Below, one piece after another: positions 1 to 8,390 of a DNA stretch of 64,000 nt. Each line of letters starts with the position of its first letter. Position 1 is the first letter of the stretch. The translations under genes and the position numbers were made by a program. Source of the DNA: Sphingomonas glaciei (GTDB lineage Bacteria > Pseudomonadota > Alphaproteobacteria > Sphingomonadales > Sphingomonadaceae); NCBI RefSeq assembly GCF_023380025.1, contig NZ_CP097253.1, positions 1,955,001 through 2,019,000 of the forward strand, in the 5' to 3' direction. Under the pieces are notes generated by a model. That model was not told the DNA's origin. It did not search any database and was given only the letters and a program-made list of their open reading frames with translations.

Positions 1-328
1 TCGTCACCACGGGCAGGTGGCGAATCCGCCGTGCGGTCATCAGCGCCAGCGCCGTCAGTACCGGCGTCGCGGGGTCGACGGTGATCGCCGGCGCCGTCAT
101 CGCGTCCTCGACCCTGCGCCGGCCGAGCTCCTCGTCGCCGTGCGCCGATAGGCAGGCGACGATGTCCCGTTCCGACAGGACCCCAGCGACTGCGCCCGAG
201 CCCTCGACCACCACCAGTGCGCCGATCTTGTTGCGGGTCAGCACGGTCGCAGCCTCTCCCAGCGTCGCGGCACTGGTGATGGTGGCAACCTCGGGTCCCT
301 TGCTCGAGAGGACGGCGGCGATGGTCAT
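1..328 (-). CDS. CBS domain-containing protein (3' end cut by window edge)
   Basis: The visible 109 residues hold one whole CBS motif and the start of a second. Near residues 30-60 the sequence reads NKIGALVVVEG then GVLSERDIV, and near residue 77 DAMTAPAITVD begins the second repeat. CBS pairs bind adenosyl nucleotides and usually regulate a partner protein. With no extra domain in view this is probably a small stand-alone two-CBS protein of about 140 residues, a class common in alphaproteobacteria. The ATG at 328 is chosen because AAGGAG lies 8 nt upstream. The ligand and target cannot be told from the sequence. Confidence 0.85.
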   Translation of the reverse strand, partial: MTIAAVLSSKGPEVATITSAATLGEAATVLTRNKIGALVVVEGSGAVAGVLSERDIVACLSAHGDEELGRRRVEDAMTAPAITVDPATPVLTALALMTARRIRHLPVVT

Positions 329-409
329 GCATTAGGCTCCTTCGCAAGTCGCGTGGGTGTTAAGGCCGGGGTTGAAGGTCTCACCTTCGGCGCACAAAGG
401 GAAGCTTGC

Positions 410-709
410 ATGCCCCAGCCCGATCCCATCCCCTCGCTCCGGCGTTCGCAATGGCAGCGCTTCCGCCGCATCATGCGGTGGATGAGCGTCGCCTCGATCC
501 TGGCCGCCGCCACCGCGGTCTACTTCGTCACTCAGGGCGAATCGGAAACCAAGATCCACATGCTGATCGCGACCGCGCTCGGCGCCGGTTTCAGCGTCCT
601 GCTCGGCGCCGCGCTGATGACGCTGACCTTTCTCAGTTCGGGCTCCGGCCACGACGAGGAAGCCCATCGCACCCCCGAGGACTCACTCAACGACAAGGAC
701 CTGCCTTGA
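410..709 (+). CDS. small two-helix membrane protein
   Basis: A 99-residue protein with two hydrophobic stretches (about residues 25-42 and 50-75), a basic N-terminus and an acidic C-terminal tail ending EDSLNDKDLP. The ATG at 410 follows AAAGGGAAG, which is better placed than the in-frame GTG at 353. Its stop overlaps the TTG start of the thioesterase gene by 4 nt, so the two are probably translated together. I do not recognise a named family; the topology suggests an inner-membrane protein with both ends in the cytoplasm. Function unknown. Confidence 0.7.
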   Translation: MPQPDPIPSLRRSQWQRFRRIMRWMSVASILAAATAVYFVTQGESETKIHMLIATALGAGFSVLLGAALMTLTFLSSGSGHDEEAHRTPEDSLNDKDLP

Positions 710-1092
710 CCACCAACGACCCCCGCCAGCCGACCCTGCGCATCACGCCGGGCCCGAGCGACATCAACTCGAACGGCCACATCTTCGGCGGCTGGGTGCT
801 GAGTCAGATGGACATCGCCGCCGGCATCGTCGCCTCGCGCCGGGCGAAAGGCGCCGTCGCCACCGTCGCGATCGAGCGCATGGAGTTCATCGCCCCGATC
901 GAGCTGCGCGACCTGATCAGCGTCTACGCCGAGGTGGAGCGGGTCGGTAGGACGAGCATGGCGATCCGGATCGAGGTCGTCGCCGACCGCGATCGCGGCG
1001 ATCGCCGGATCAAGGTCACCGAGGGCCTGTTCACCTTCGTCGCGCTGGACGAGCAGCATCGTCCCCGCGCGGTCGACCAGCCCTCCGCCTAG
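706..1092 (+). CDS. acyl-CoA thioesterase, hotdog fold (YciA-like)
   Basis: A 128-residue single hotdog domain. The motif NSNGHIFGGWVLSQMDIAAG (residues about 21-40) is the signature of cytosolic YciA-type acyl-CoA thioesterases, with the catalytic Asp in QMD. Such enzymes hydrolyse acyl-CoA to free acid and CoA, usually as hexamers. The start is the TTG at 706 inside the stop of the preceding gene (TTGA overlap), with AAGGA upstream. The 3' end shares a CTAG quartet (1089-1092) with the convergent DUF4139 gene. Chain-length preference cannot be inferred. Confidence 0.88.
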   Translation: MTTNDPRQPTLRITPGPSDINSNGHIFGGWVLSQMDIAAGIVASRRAKGAVATVAIERMEFIAPIELRDLISVYAEVERVGRTSMAIRIEVVADRDRGDRRIKVTEGLFTFVALDEQHRPRAVDQPSA

Positions 1093-2612
1093 GAGCGGCG
1101 GATCCGGTAGGAGATCGTTGCGCTGCCATTGGCCGGGACGGTCGCCAGCCACAGCAACTTGCCGTCGCGGCGCATTAGCTTCGCCCCGTCGATCCGGTCG
1201 CCGTCGTCGTGCAGCAGTTCGACCTCGGCCTGGACCGCGACCGGGCGATCGTTGGTCACCACTAGAGTGCGACGATCCCCCTCGCCGCTCGACAGCCGCA
1301 CCCGGACGCCGCTCGTCTCGGCAACCTTGATCTCGACCTTCTCGCCCACGGCCGTGTCGCGCATGTGCCCCTCACCGATCAGCAGCGGCCGACCCGCTCC
1401 TTCGCGAAACAGGACGAGGTTGCCGGACGGAAGCGGCAGGCCGAGGCCCTGTTCCTCCCGGTTACGACTTCGCAGCAGCAGTTCGCCCTGCTCTTCGGCC
1501 TCCTCGTCGGCGCTGACGACGGCCATCCGGTAAACGGCCTCGACCTTGACCGCCGGGCGGTCGAGCAGACCGACCTGCTTCTGGGCATTGGCGCCCACGG
1601 TCACCGGCTCCGGGATCCGGTAGAGCTGAAGATCGCCCAGTCGCTCCCGGACCGCGGTGATCCGGCTGCCGGTGACTACTATTTCTTCGCTCCGGAAAGC
1701 TACGACGGGTGGGGGTGGAGGTGGAGGAGCTGGCGGCGCTGGAGGGGTATCACCGTTCGCATAACTGCTCCCATCGGGCTGGCTCACTGTCGAGGTCGTC
1801 GCGGCGGGCCAGCATTGCAGCCGCAGCGGGGGCGATTCGACCGGCGCAACCTCGACGCCCTCGCGATTGACCTGCCCCGCCACCGCCTGCGTCGTCGCCC
1901 CGGGAAAACTGGTGTCGTCGGTGCTCGCCAGGGTCAGCCAGGCCCGCAACTGCAGCTTGCGCTCGTCGCGCGACAGGGTGGCGACATAATCGGCCTGCCA
2001 GTCGAAGCCGGTCGCCAGATAGGAAAGGGTCACGCTCGCCCGTAGCGCCTGCCGCGCGCGCACCCGGACCGATAGCGTCGGGCGCGCCGACAGGCCTGCC
2101 GGGACGCGGTCGTAGACCAGGGTCTCGGCGAGCCCCGTGCAACGCAGCGCCTCGACCCCCGCGGCGGTCTGCAACACCACCCCGCCGTCGCCGCCGCTGC
2201 GAACGATCGCCTCCCCTTCGACCACCGTGCCGGTCGCGCGGTCGGTGCGGCGCAGCGTCACGCGGTTGCCCAGCGCGCGGCCGACCAGGCTTCCGGCGGA
2301 TAGGAGCAGCGCGTCGCGATTGCGCTCGAGCAGGCCTTCGGGCACCCCGCCGACGATAGCGCTTTGTGGAATGATCCCGCTCGCCACGCCTTCGAAGCGA
2401 AGCTCGGATTCGCCGGCCGGAATGTCGATCGAGCGGGTCTCGCTGATCAGCGCATAGCCGTTGAGCCAATTCAGGGCGGGCCGCCGACGGCCGCGATCCG
2501 GATCGCGATAGACCGTCACCCCGACCCGCTCCGGCCCTGCCGAGGTAACGACCTGCTGCGCGCCGGCGGGTGCGGCGACGACTGCCAGGATAAGCAGCGC
2601 GGTGAGGCGCAT
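1089..2612 (-). CDS. DUF4139 domain protein with internal TonB-box-like motif
   Basis: A 507-residue secreted protein with a cleavable signal peptide (residues 1-19, ending AGAQ). The DUF4139 region covers roughly residues 170-505, starting near RPTLSVRVRA and YLATGFDWQADYVA and ending in a beta-rich NGSATISYRI segment. It is interrupted by a linker (about 257-320) holding a polyproline run at 289-302 and then EEIVVTGSRI at 309-318. That string matches the TonB-box region normally found just after the signal peptide of sphingomonad TonB-dependent receptors. DUF4139 proteins have no firmly assigned activity; a periplasmic or surface role is inferred. The next gene upstream is a paralogue, 9 nt away, probably in the same transcript. 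Confidence 0.85.
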   Translation of the reverse strand: MRLTALLILAVVAAPAGAQQVVTSAGPERVGVTVYRDPDRGRRRPALNWLNGYALISETRSIDIPAGESELRFEGVASGIIPQSAIVGGVPEGLLERNRDALLLSAGSLVGRALGNRVTLRRTDRATGTVVEGEAIVRSGGDGGVVLQTAAGVEALRCTGLAETLVYDRVPAGLSARPTLSVRVRARQALRASVTLSYLATGFDWQADYVATLSRDERKLQLRAWLTLASTDDTSFPGATTQAVAGQVNREGVEVAPVESPPLRLQCWPAATTSTVSQPDGSSYANGDTPPAPPAPPPPPPPVVAFRSEEIVVTGSRITAVRERLGDLQLYRIPEPVTVGANAQKQVGLLDRPAVKVEAVYRMAVVSADEEAEEQGELLLRSRNREEQGLGLPLPSGNLVLFREGAGRPLLIGEGHMRDTAVGEKVEIKVAETSGVRVRLSSGEGDRRTLVVTNDRPVAVQAEVELLHDDGDRIDGAKLMRRDGKLLWLATVPANGSATISYRIRRS

Positions 2613-2621
2613 CGGCCGCGC

Positions 2622-4055
2622 CTAGAAGCGCGTGTCGAAGGTAGCGTTGACGCTGGCCTCGCCATTGGCCGGCACCGCCACCCGCCAGATCGCCGCGTCG
2701 GCCGAACTGCGCTCGCTCTTCAGCGTCTCGGCGGTGATCCGCGTATCGCCCCACAGCCCGTCCTGGAACAGCACCACGGTGACCGGCCGCGGCGAAGCGT
2801 TGGTCAGCTTGTAGCGCATGACGGTCCGCCACCGGCTGCCGTCCGAGGCCAGCCGTGTCCGCTGCTCGACTACCGGCTGGACCTTGATATCGAAGGCCTG
2901 GCCGGTGGTGAGGCCGATATCGCTGCCCATCGGCGTGTGCCCAATCCGCGATTCGCCGACGAACTGCGGCGTGCCGCGGCTGTCACGCTGATAGACCCGC
3001 ACCGTCCCGGCGGGCAGAGCATCGCCAAGGCCTTGCGCCCGTCCGGTCGAGAAGCGCAGCACCGTGTTCACGCTGTTCGGCTGGTCGGCTGTCCCCAGCC
3101 AGGGATTGCGATATTCGTAGGCGCGCTCGGCGGGGGTGCCCGACACGTCGAGGAAGCTGACCTGCTTCTGCTGGGCCTGCGCGATCGTGGTCCGCTGCGA
3201 CAGCGGATAGAGGTAGAAGTCGCCGACCCGCTCGCGCGCCGCGCTCTCGGTCCCGGCCCCGCGTAGGGGCGGCGGCGGAGACGGGTTGTAGCGGCCGACC
3301 GAACTTCGTGCCGACCCCGAGCCGACCGCGCCGGCGACCAGCACCACGTCGGCGTTGCGGTAGGCGGTACCGCTGCGATTGTTGAGCGTGATCCAGCCCT
3401 GCACGTCCATCCGCCCGGCGGGCTCGTCGAACAGTGCAACATAGTCGGCGTTCCAGCCCAGGCCCGGGGTCAGGTAGGTGAGGGTCACCGGCTGGCGCCC
3501 GGCGCGCGGCGCGGTCAGCGTTACCGACAGGGTCGGGCGCGGGCGCAGGCCGTCCGGCACCTTGTCGAAAATCACCCGCACCGGCAGGCCATCGTCGCGC
3601 AACACCTCGATCCGCTCCCCGATCTGCAGCACCACCCCGCCATTGGTCGCCAGGACGCGGGCCCGCTCGCGGGTCTCGGCGCCGGTCGCGGGATTGACCC
3701 GAACCAAGGTGATGGTCTCCCCCACCGCCTTGCGCATCAGCGCGGCCGGGCTGAGCAAATCGTAATCGAAATTCTGTTCGATGATGCCGATGCCGGCCCC
3801 GGTCAGGGTCACCGTTTCCGCGCGGATCTGCGCCGACACGTCGGGAAATTCCTGGCGCGAACGGCCGGCGGGAAGCGCCAGCTCGCGCCGGTCCTGAACC
3901 AGAGCTAGGTCGTTGTTGTAGATGGTGACGGCGACGTCGCCCTGTGCGCTCGCGTCAGGCGCGGGGATCGCCTGGGCGAAGGCCGGCGAAGGTGGGAGAA
4001 GCGGAGTGCCAAGGGGCGCCAACGCCGCCGCCAGAAGACCCACGACCAGACGCAT
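2622..4055 (-). CDS. DUF4139 domain protein (paralogue)
   Basis: A 477-residue secreted protein with a signal peptide (MRLVVGLLAAALAPLG to PAFAQA) and a DUF4139 region from about residue 160 to the C-terminus (RPTLSVTL, TYLTPGLGWNADYVALF, NGEASVNATFDT). It resembles the downstream paralogue along its length but has a shorter proline-rich linker (NPSPPPPLRG) and no TonB-box-like string. The ATG at 4055 is chosen because AAGGAG lies 8 nt upstream and the signal peptide starts there. That ribosome-binding site sits in the 3' arm of a perfect 14-bp hairpin, and a 15-bp palindrome lies just upstream, so translation or transcription is probably controlled. Enzymatic role unknown. Confidence 0.85.
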   Translation of the reverse strand: MRLVVGLLAAALAPLGTPLLPPSPAFAQAIPAPDASAQGDVAVTIYNNDLALVQDRRELALPAGRSRQEFPDVSAQIRAETVTLTGAGIGIIEQNFDYDLLSPAALMRKAVGETITLVRVNPATGAETRERARVLATNGGVVLQIGERIEVLRDDGLPVRVIFDKVPDGLRPRPTLSVTLTAPRAGRQPVTLTYLTPGLGWNADYVALFDEPAGRMDVQGWITLNNRSGTAYRNADVVLVAGAVGSGSARSSVGRYNPSPPPPLRGAGTESAARERVGDFYLYPLSQRTTIAQAQQKQVSFLDVSGTPAERAYEYRNPWLGTADQPNSVNTVLRFSTGRAQGLGDALPAGTVRVYQRDSRGTPQFVGESRIGHTPMGSDIGLTTGQAFDIKVQPVVEQRTRLASDGSRWRTVMRYKLTNASPRPVTVVLFQDGLWGDTRITAETLKSERSSADAAIWRVAVPANGEASVNATFDTRF

Positions 4056-4057
4056 GA

Positions 4058-4092
4058 ACAGGCTCCTTCCCCGATGCAGGGAAGGAGCCTGT
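4058..4092 (-). promoter_or_regulatory. RBS-sequestering hairpin in DUF4139 leader
   Basis: A perfect 14-bp inverted repeat: ACAGGCTCCTTCCC at 4058-4071 and its exact complement at 4079-4092, with a 7-nt loop. In the minus-strand mRNA the downstream arm contains GGGAAGGAG, the ribosome-binding site of the gene starting at 4055, so the stem would hide it completely. This fits an RNA thermometer, a translational attenuator or an RNA-protein site; which one cannot be told from sequence. Confidence 0.6.
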
Positions 4093-4104
4093 AACATTGT
4101 TACA
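4090..4104. promoter_or_regulatory. 15-bp palindromic operator candidate
   Basis: TGTAACATTGTTACA is a perfect palindrome (7-bp arms, 1-nt centre) immediately upstream of the RBS hairpin of the DUF4139 gene and overlapping its outer arm by 3 nt. The size and symmetry suit a dimeric repressor of the TetR or MarR type. No matching regulator gene lies next to it. Confidence 0.5.
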
Positions 4105-4155
4105 TTGTCGTCAATCGATTATCCGACCGCGCGGCCTCAACCGCGCGAGACAGGA

Positions 4156-4938
4156 TCAGGCCGCCGGAGCCACGCCCTCGTCATTGTCCTCGACGCGGGG
4201 GCGACGAACGCGGCGGCGGGGACGGGGCGCTTCGGCCTCGACCTCTTCGTGGGTCACATCGGCGATCGGACCGATGGCGGGTGGAAGGAAGTCGGCGATC
4301 CCGCCGCCCACGGTCTCCGCGGCGACCGGCTCGGCCTGCTCTTCCTCACGCGGACGCCGCTCGGCGCGCTCACGGCGGGGACGCTCCTCGCGCGGACGCT
4401 CGTCACGCGGACGATCTTCGCGGGGCCGATCCTCACGGGGCCGATCCTCCCGGGGCCGATCCTCCCGGGGACGATCTTCCCGTGGACGGTCGTCACGGGG
4501 AGCCCGGTCGCGGCGCTCGAAGCGCTCGGCGCGCGGCTGACGGTCCTGGCGTTCGGGTCGCTCCTGCCGATCCTGCCGCTCGGGGCGATCCTGGCGGGCC
4601 TGCGGCTGGTCGTACGAATCCTCGTCGCCCTCGCCGTCGAAGCCCTCGTCGTCACCCTCGTCGTCATCGTCCTGGTTGGAACGCTGATCCTCGAAGCGCG
4701 AGCGGGTTTCGCTGAGCACTCGGAAATAGTGATCCGCGAACTGCAGGTAATATTCGGTCTGCACCCGGTCGCCCGCAAGCTGCGAATCGCGGGCCATGTT
4801 CTTGTACTTCTCGAGCAATTGCGCGGCATTGCCCCGGCTGCGCTGCTCGCGGCCACCACCGCTTCCGCCGCCTCCGCCGAGACCCTGCGGACGCTGTCCC
4901 CCACGACCGCGACGGCGGCCGTTCTGGCGATTGTTCAT
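4156..4938 (-). CDS. DUF4167 domain protein with Arg/Glu/Asp repeats
   Basis: 260 residues. A basic Gly/Arg-rich start (RRRGRGGQRPQGLGGGGGSG) leads into the DUF4167 core at about residues 36-90 (NAAQLLEKYKNMARD then TEYYLQFADHYFR). A long charged tail follows: an acidic stretch, QDRPER units, and eight tandem five-residue units of the type [DE][DE]RPR. DUF4167 proteins are small alphaproteobacterial proteins of uncertain role; the RG/RP-rich composition suggests nucleic-acid binding, which is inference. The ATG at 4938 is favoured because DUF4167 proteins usually begin MNNRQ-like. The upstream leader (4939-5166) has no recognisable gene. Confidence 0.85.
   Translation of the reverse strand: MNNRQNGRRRGRGGQRPQGLGGGGGSGGGREQRSRGNAAQLLEKYKNMARDSQLAGDRVQTEYYLQFADHYFRVLSETRSRFEDQRSNQDDDDEGDDEGFDGEGDEDSYDQPQARQDRPERQDRQERPERQDRQPRAERFERRDRAPRDDRPREDRPREDRPREDRPREDRPREDRPRDERPREERPRRERAERRPREEEQAEPVAAETVGGGIADFLPPAIGPIADVTHEEVEAEAPRPRRRVRRPRVEDNDEGVAPAA
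4375..4494 (-). repeat. eight tandem 15-nt units encoding [DE][DE]RPR
   Basis: Eight in-frame 15-bp units inside the DUF4167 gene encode DDRPR, EDRPR (five times), DERPR and EERPR. The DNA repeats are near-identical, which suggests recent expansion by slippage or unequal exchange. The unit length is a multiple of three, so copy-number change would not break the reading frame. Confidence 0.85.
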
Positions 4939-5166
4939 CAAGCGTGACGTTCCTTGAACACTGGCGCCGAACAAATCCTCAAAGCGCGTGAACTGCGGTG
5001 CCGGGACACGAACCGCTCGTTGCCCGGAGCCCCTTTTGCGTTCTGGTTGCCGCGCCTGTTGGCTGCGGAAACGAAAGCGTAAATCGGGGATAGCTTCAGT
5101 CGGCTCCACGAAGCGGACCTATGCTGGACATTAGATGTAGCAACCGAACCGGCCTTTTCCAAGCCT

Positions 5167-6000
5167 TTATTGCGGGCCCTGCTGGATCAGCAGCGCCCGC
5201 GGTCGTCCGCCAAGGTCGCGAGCGAGTGCAGGCTTGAGTCCTTGCGCGGTAAACAGGGCAGCTGCGCTGTCGGCCTGGTCATAACCGATCTCGATCGCCG
5301 CCAGGCCGCCGCGCGCAAGCAGGCGTCCGATCTCGGGCGCGAGCAGGCGGTAGTCGTCGAGCCCGTCGGCGCCGCCGAAGAGGGCTTCGGGAGGCTCATG
5401 CTCGGCAACGCCCGGCCCTAGGGCCGCGCCTTGGGCGACATAAGGCGGGTTGCACAGCAAGAGGTCGAAGCGCTCGGTCACCCTCTTCGCCCAGTCGCCG
5501 CGCCGGAAATGCGCGCGGGGTGCAAGCCCCAGCCGGTCGGCGTTGCGCCTGGCATAGGCCAGCGCCGCCTCGCTTGAATCGACGCCGAGGCCGGTCGCCC
5601 GCGGCCACTGATCGAGCGCGGCCAAGAGCAGCGTTCCCGGCCCGGTGCCCAGGTCAAGGATACGCTCGGGTCCGTCGCCGCCGGCGAAATGCTCAATCGC
5701 CGCCGAGATCAGGGTCTCGCTGTCGGGACGCGGGATGAGGGCCCCGGGACCGACCTCCAGCTCGATGTTCCAAAATGCCCGACGGCCGATGATATAGGCG
5801 ACCGGTTCCCCCTCGCAGCGCCGCTGCAGCAGCCCGGCGAAAGTGTCGGGCACGTGACCGGTTGGCGGTCGCAGCAGCAATTGGTCGCGCTCGATCCCGA
5901 AGGCGTGGGCGAGCAGCAGCTCGGCATCGAGCCGCGGGGTGTCGGTGCAGTCGGGCAGGCGCCGCACAGCCTCGTGCAGCGCGCGGTCGACCGGGTTCAT
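5167..6000 (-). CDS. prmC: peptide chain release factor N5-glutamine methyltransferase
   Basis: 277 residues, the usual PrmC length. It transfers a methyl group from S-adenosylmethionine to the Gln of the GGQ loop of RF1 and RF2. An N-terminal helical domain (to about residue 80) precedes a Rossmann methyltransferase core with ILDLGTGPGTLLLAAL (about 115-130) and the hallmark LLCNPPYVA (about 182-190), which holds the substrate Gln. It starts 12 nt after the prfA stop in the hisS-prfA-prmC run, so enzyme and substrate are co-transcribed. Confidence 0.95.
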   Translation of the reverse strand: MNPVDRALHEAVRRLPDCTDTPRLDAELLLAHAFGIERDQLLLRPPTGHVPDTFAGLLQRRCEGEPVAYIIGRRAFWNIELEVGPGALIPRPDSETLISAAIEHFAGGDGPERILDLGTGPGTLLLAALDQWPRATGLGVDSSEAALAYARRNADRLGLAPRAHFRRGDWAKRVTERFDLLLCNPPYVAQGAALGPGVAEHEPPEALFGGADGLDDYRLLAPEIGRLLARGGLAAIEIGYDQADSAAALFTAQGLKPALARDLGGRPRALLIQQGPQ

Positions 6001-6012
6001 GCGGGCGTGCCC

Positions 6013-7092
6013 TCAGGCATCTTCGAGCCCGGCCAGCCGCTGCGCCTCGTCCTCAGCGATCAGCGCTTCGGTCAATTCCTTCAGCCCCGGCCCCTCGAGG
6101 ATCTCGGGCAGCTTGTGCAGCGTCAGGTTGATGCGGTGGTCGGTCACCCGCCCCTGCGGGAAGTTGTAGGTGCGGATCCGCTCAGACCGGTCGCCCGACC
6201 CGACCATCGACTTGCGTGCGCCCGCTCGCTTGCTCGCCAGCCGCTCGCGCTCCAGTTCGAACAGGCGGGTGCGCAAGACCTTCAGCGCCTTGGCCTTGTT
6301 CTTGTGCTGGCTCTTCTCATCCTGCTGGATCACCACCACGCCCGACGGCAGGTGGGTGATCCGGACCGCGGAATCGGTGGTGTTGACCGATTGTCCCCCC
6401 GGTCCCGACGAGCGATAGACATCGATGCGGAGGTCCTTGTCGTCGATATGGACGTCGACATCCTCGGCCTCGGGCAGCACCGCCACCGTCGCGGCCGAGG
6501 TGTGGATCCGCCCGCCGCTTTCGGTCGCCGGCACGCGCTGGACGCGGTGGACGCCGCTTTCGAACTTCAGCCGGGCGAACACGCCGCTCCCGTTGATCGA
6601 GGCCACGGCTTCCTTGTAGCCGCCGACCTCGGACTGGGAGGCGCTGATCAGCTCGAACTTCCAGCCATATTCGTCGGCGAAGCGCTGGTACATGCGCAGC
6701 AGGTCGCCGGCGAACAGCGCGGCCTCGTCCCCGCCGGTACCGGCGCGCACTTCCAGCATCGCCGCGCGCTCGTCGGCGCTGTCCTTGGGCAGAAGCTGCA
6801 ACGCCAGCGCGCGCTCGGCCTTGGGCAGCGCGGCCTCGATCGAGGCCAGTTCCTCGGCCGCCATCTCGCGCAATTCCTCGTCACCATCCCGGCTCATCGC
6901 GCCAAGGCTTTCGCGCTCGGCCCGAAGCCTCCGCACTTCGCGTGCGGCCGCCGCGACCGGCTCGATCTGCGCATATTCCTTGCTCAGGCGGACGAATTCT
7001 TCGGGGGCGAGCGTGCCGCTCGCCATCATCGCAGACAATTCCTGCCGCTTGGCCTCGATCTGCGCGATCCGCTCGGACGAGATGGATGTCAT
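6013..7092 (-). CDS. prfA: peptide chain release factor 1
   Basis: 359 residues, normal for RF1, which reads UAA and UAG. The PAT tripeptide that reads the stop codon is present ([13 protein letters not shown]), as is the catalytic GGQ loop ([17 protein letters not shown]). RF2 would carry SPF instead of PAT, so RF1 is clear. The ATG at 7092 overlaps the hisS stop as ATGA, so translation is coupled; prmC, which methylates the GGQ glutamine, follows directly. Confidence 0.97.
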   Translation of the reverse strand: MTSISSERIAQIEAKRQELSAMMASGTLAPEEFVRLSKEYAQIEPVAAAAREVRRLRAERESLGAMSRDGDEELREMAAEELASIEAALPKAERALALQLLPKDSADERAAMLEVRAGTGGDEAALFAGDLLRMYQRFADEYGWKFELISASQSEVGGYKEAVASINGSGVFARLKFESGVHRVQRVPATESGGRIHTSAATVAVLPEAEDVDVHIDDKDLRIDVYRSSGPGGQSVNTTDSAVRITHLPSGVVVIQQDEKSQHKNKAKALKVLRTRLFELERERLASKRAGARKSMVGSGDRSERIRTYNFPQGRVTDHRINLTLHKLPEILEGPGLKELTEALIAEDEAQRLAGLEDA

Positions 7093-8336
7093 GCGCTCAG
7101 CGCTGCGTGCAGCACATCGAACGCGACTGCGCGCTGCTCTCCGGTCGAAAGGTTCTTGACCTGCGCGGTCCCGCTCTCGACTTCGCTGTCGCCAAGAATG
7201 ATGGCGAAGCCCGCACCGGCCGAAGCGGCTCGAGCCATCCTCTTCTTCATGTTGCCGCGCCAAGCCATGTCAGCGGAGATGCCCTGCCGGCGAAGGTCGG
7301 CGAGGATGCGCGTCGCCGCCTGCTCCGCCGCCGACCCCTGCGGGACCAGCACGGCGATCGGCCGCTCGGGTGCCGGAGCGTCGATCAGCATCGAAAGCCG
7401 CTCGATCCCCGCGGCCCAGCCGATCGCCGGGGTGTGCGACCCGCCGAGCTGCTCGACCAATCCATCATAGCGCCCGCCGGCCAGCACGGTTCCCTGGGCG
7501 CCAAGCGCGTCGGTGACGAATTCGAACGCGGTGTGGCGATAATAATCGAGCCCGCGGACCAGCCGCGGGGCGCGCTCCCATACCACCCCGGCGGCGTCGA
7601 GCCCGGCGGTGACCGCGGCGAAAAAGTCGCTCGCTTCCGCAGTCAGGAAGTCGTCGATGACCGGCGCCGAATCGACGATCGGCCAGTCGGCATGCGCCTT
7701 GCTGTCGAGGATCCGCACCGGGTTGCGGTCGAGCCGGTCGCGGCTGTCTTCGCTAAGGTCGGCGCGGCGCGAGGCGAAATGCTCGTGCAGCGCATCGCGC
7801 CACGCGCTGCGGGTCGCCGGATCGCCCAGCGTGTTCAATTTGCACACCACCGTTCCGCCGACGCCAAGTTCGCGCAGCAGCTGGTCGGCGAAGCACAGCA
7901 CCTCGACATCGGCTTGCGCTTCGCCTGCGCCGAGGATTTCGGCGTCGAGCTGGTGGAACTGGCGGAAGCGGCCCTTCTGCGGGCGCTCGTAGCGGAACGC
8001 CGGCCCATGGGTCGCGACCTTGAGCGGCGCATATTGCTGCCAGCCCTCGGTCAGGAAGGCGCGGGCGATCCCGGCGGTGAATTCCGGGCGCAAGGTAACG
8101 TTGTCGCCCGAGCGGTCCTCGAAGCTGTACATTTCCTTGGAAACGACATCGGTGGTCTCGCCGAGCGAGCGGGCGAACACCGCTGTGGACTCGAGCACCG
8201 GCACCTCGACGCGGCGGAAGCCGAACAGGCGGCGGACGCGGTCGAAGGTCGTGACCACGGCGTGGAAACGATCGGCCTCTTCACCGAGGAGCGACTGCAT
8301 GCCGCGGACGGGCTGGGGAGTGTCGATCTTGGCCAT
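7089..8336 (-). CDS. hisS: histidine--tRNA ligase
   Basis: 415-residue class II aminoacyl-tRNA synthetase that charges tRNA-His. Motif 2 is in [14 protein letters not shown] (about residues 76-89), the HisRS-specific [16 protein letters not shown] is near 260-275, and [13 protein letters not shown] follows at about 288-300, leading into the C-terminal anticodon-binding domain (about 325-415). It is the first gene of an operon with prfA and prmC. It is divergent from the M61 peptidase gene, with 54 nt between them. Confidence 0.97.
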   Translation of the reverse strand: MAKIDTPQPVRGMQSLLGEEADRFHAVVTTFDRVRRLFGFRRVEVPVLESTAVFARSLGETTDVVSKEMYSFEDRSGDNVTLRPEFTAGIARAFLTEGWQQYAPLKVATHGPAFRYERPQKGRFRQFHQLDAEILGAGEAQADVEVLCFADQLLRELGVGGTVVCKLNTLGDPATRSAWRDALHEHFASRRADLSEDSRDRLDRNPVRILDSKAHADWPIVDSAPVIDDFLTAEASDFFAAVTAGLDAAGVVWERAPRLVRGLDYYRHTAFEFVTDALGAQGTVLAGGRYDGLVEQLGGSHTPAIGWAAGIERLSMLIDAPAPERPIAVLVPQGSAAEQAATRILADLRRQGISADMAWRGNMKKRMARAASAGAGFAIILGDSEVESGTAQVKNLSTGEQRAVAFDVLHAALSA

Positions 8337-8390
8337 GAACTTAGGCCTGCGCCACTAGCGGCTGAGCGCCGGGATGGCTAGGCGGGTGGA

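Noticed and set aside
4375..4494. 15-nt tandem units considered as a CRISPR or operator array
   Set aside because: They are contiguous, in frame and code for the DUF4167 tail; there are no spacers.
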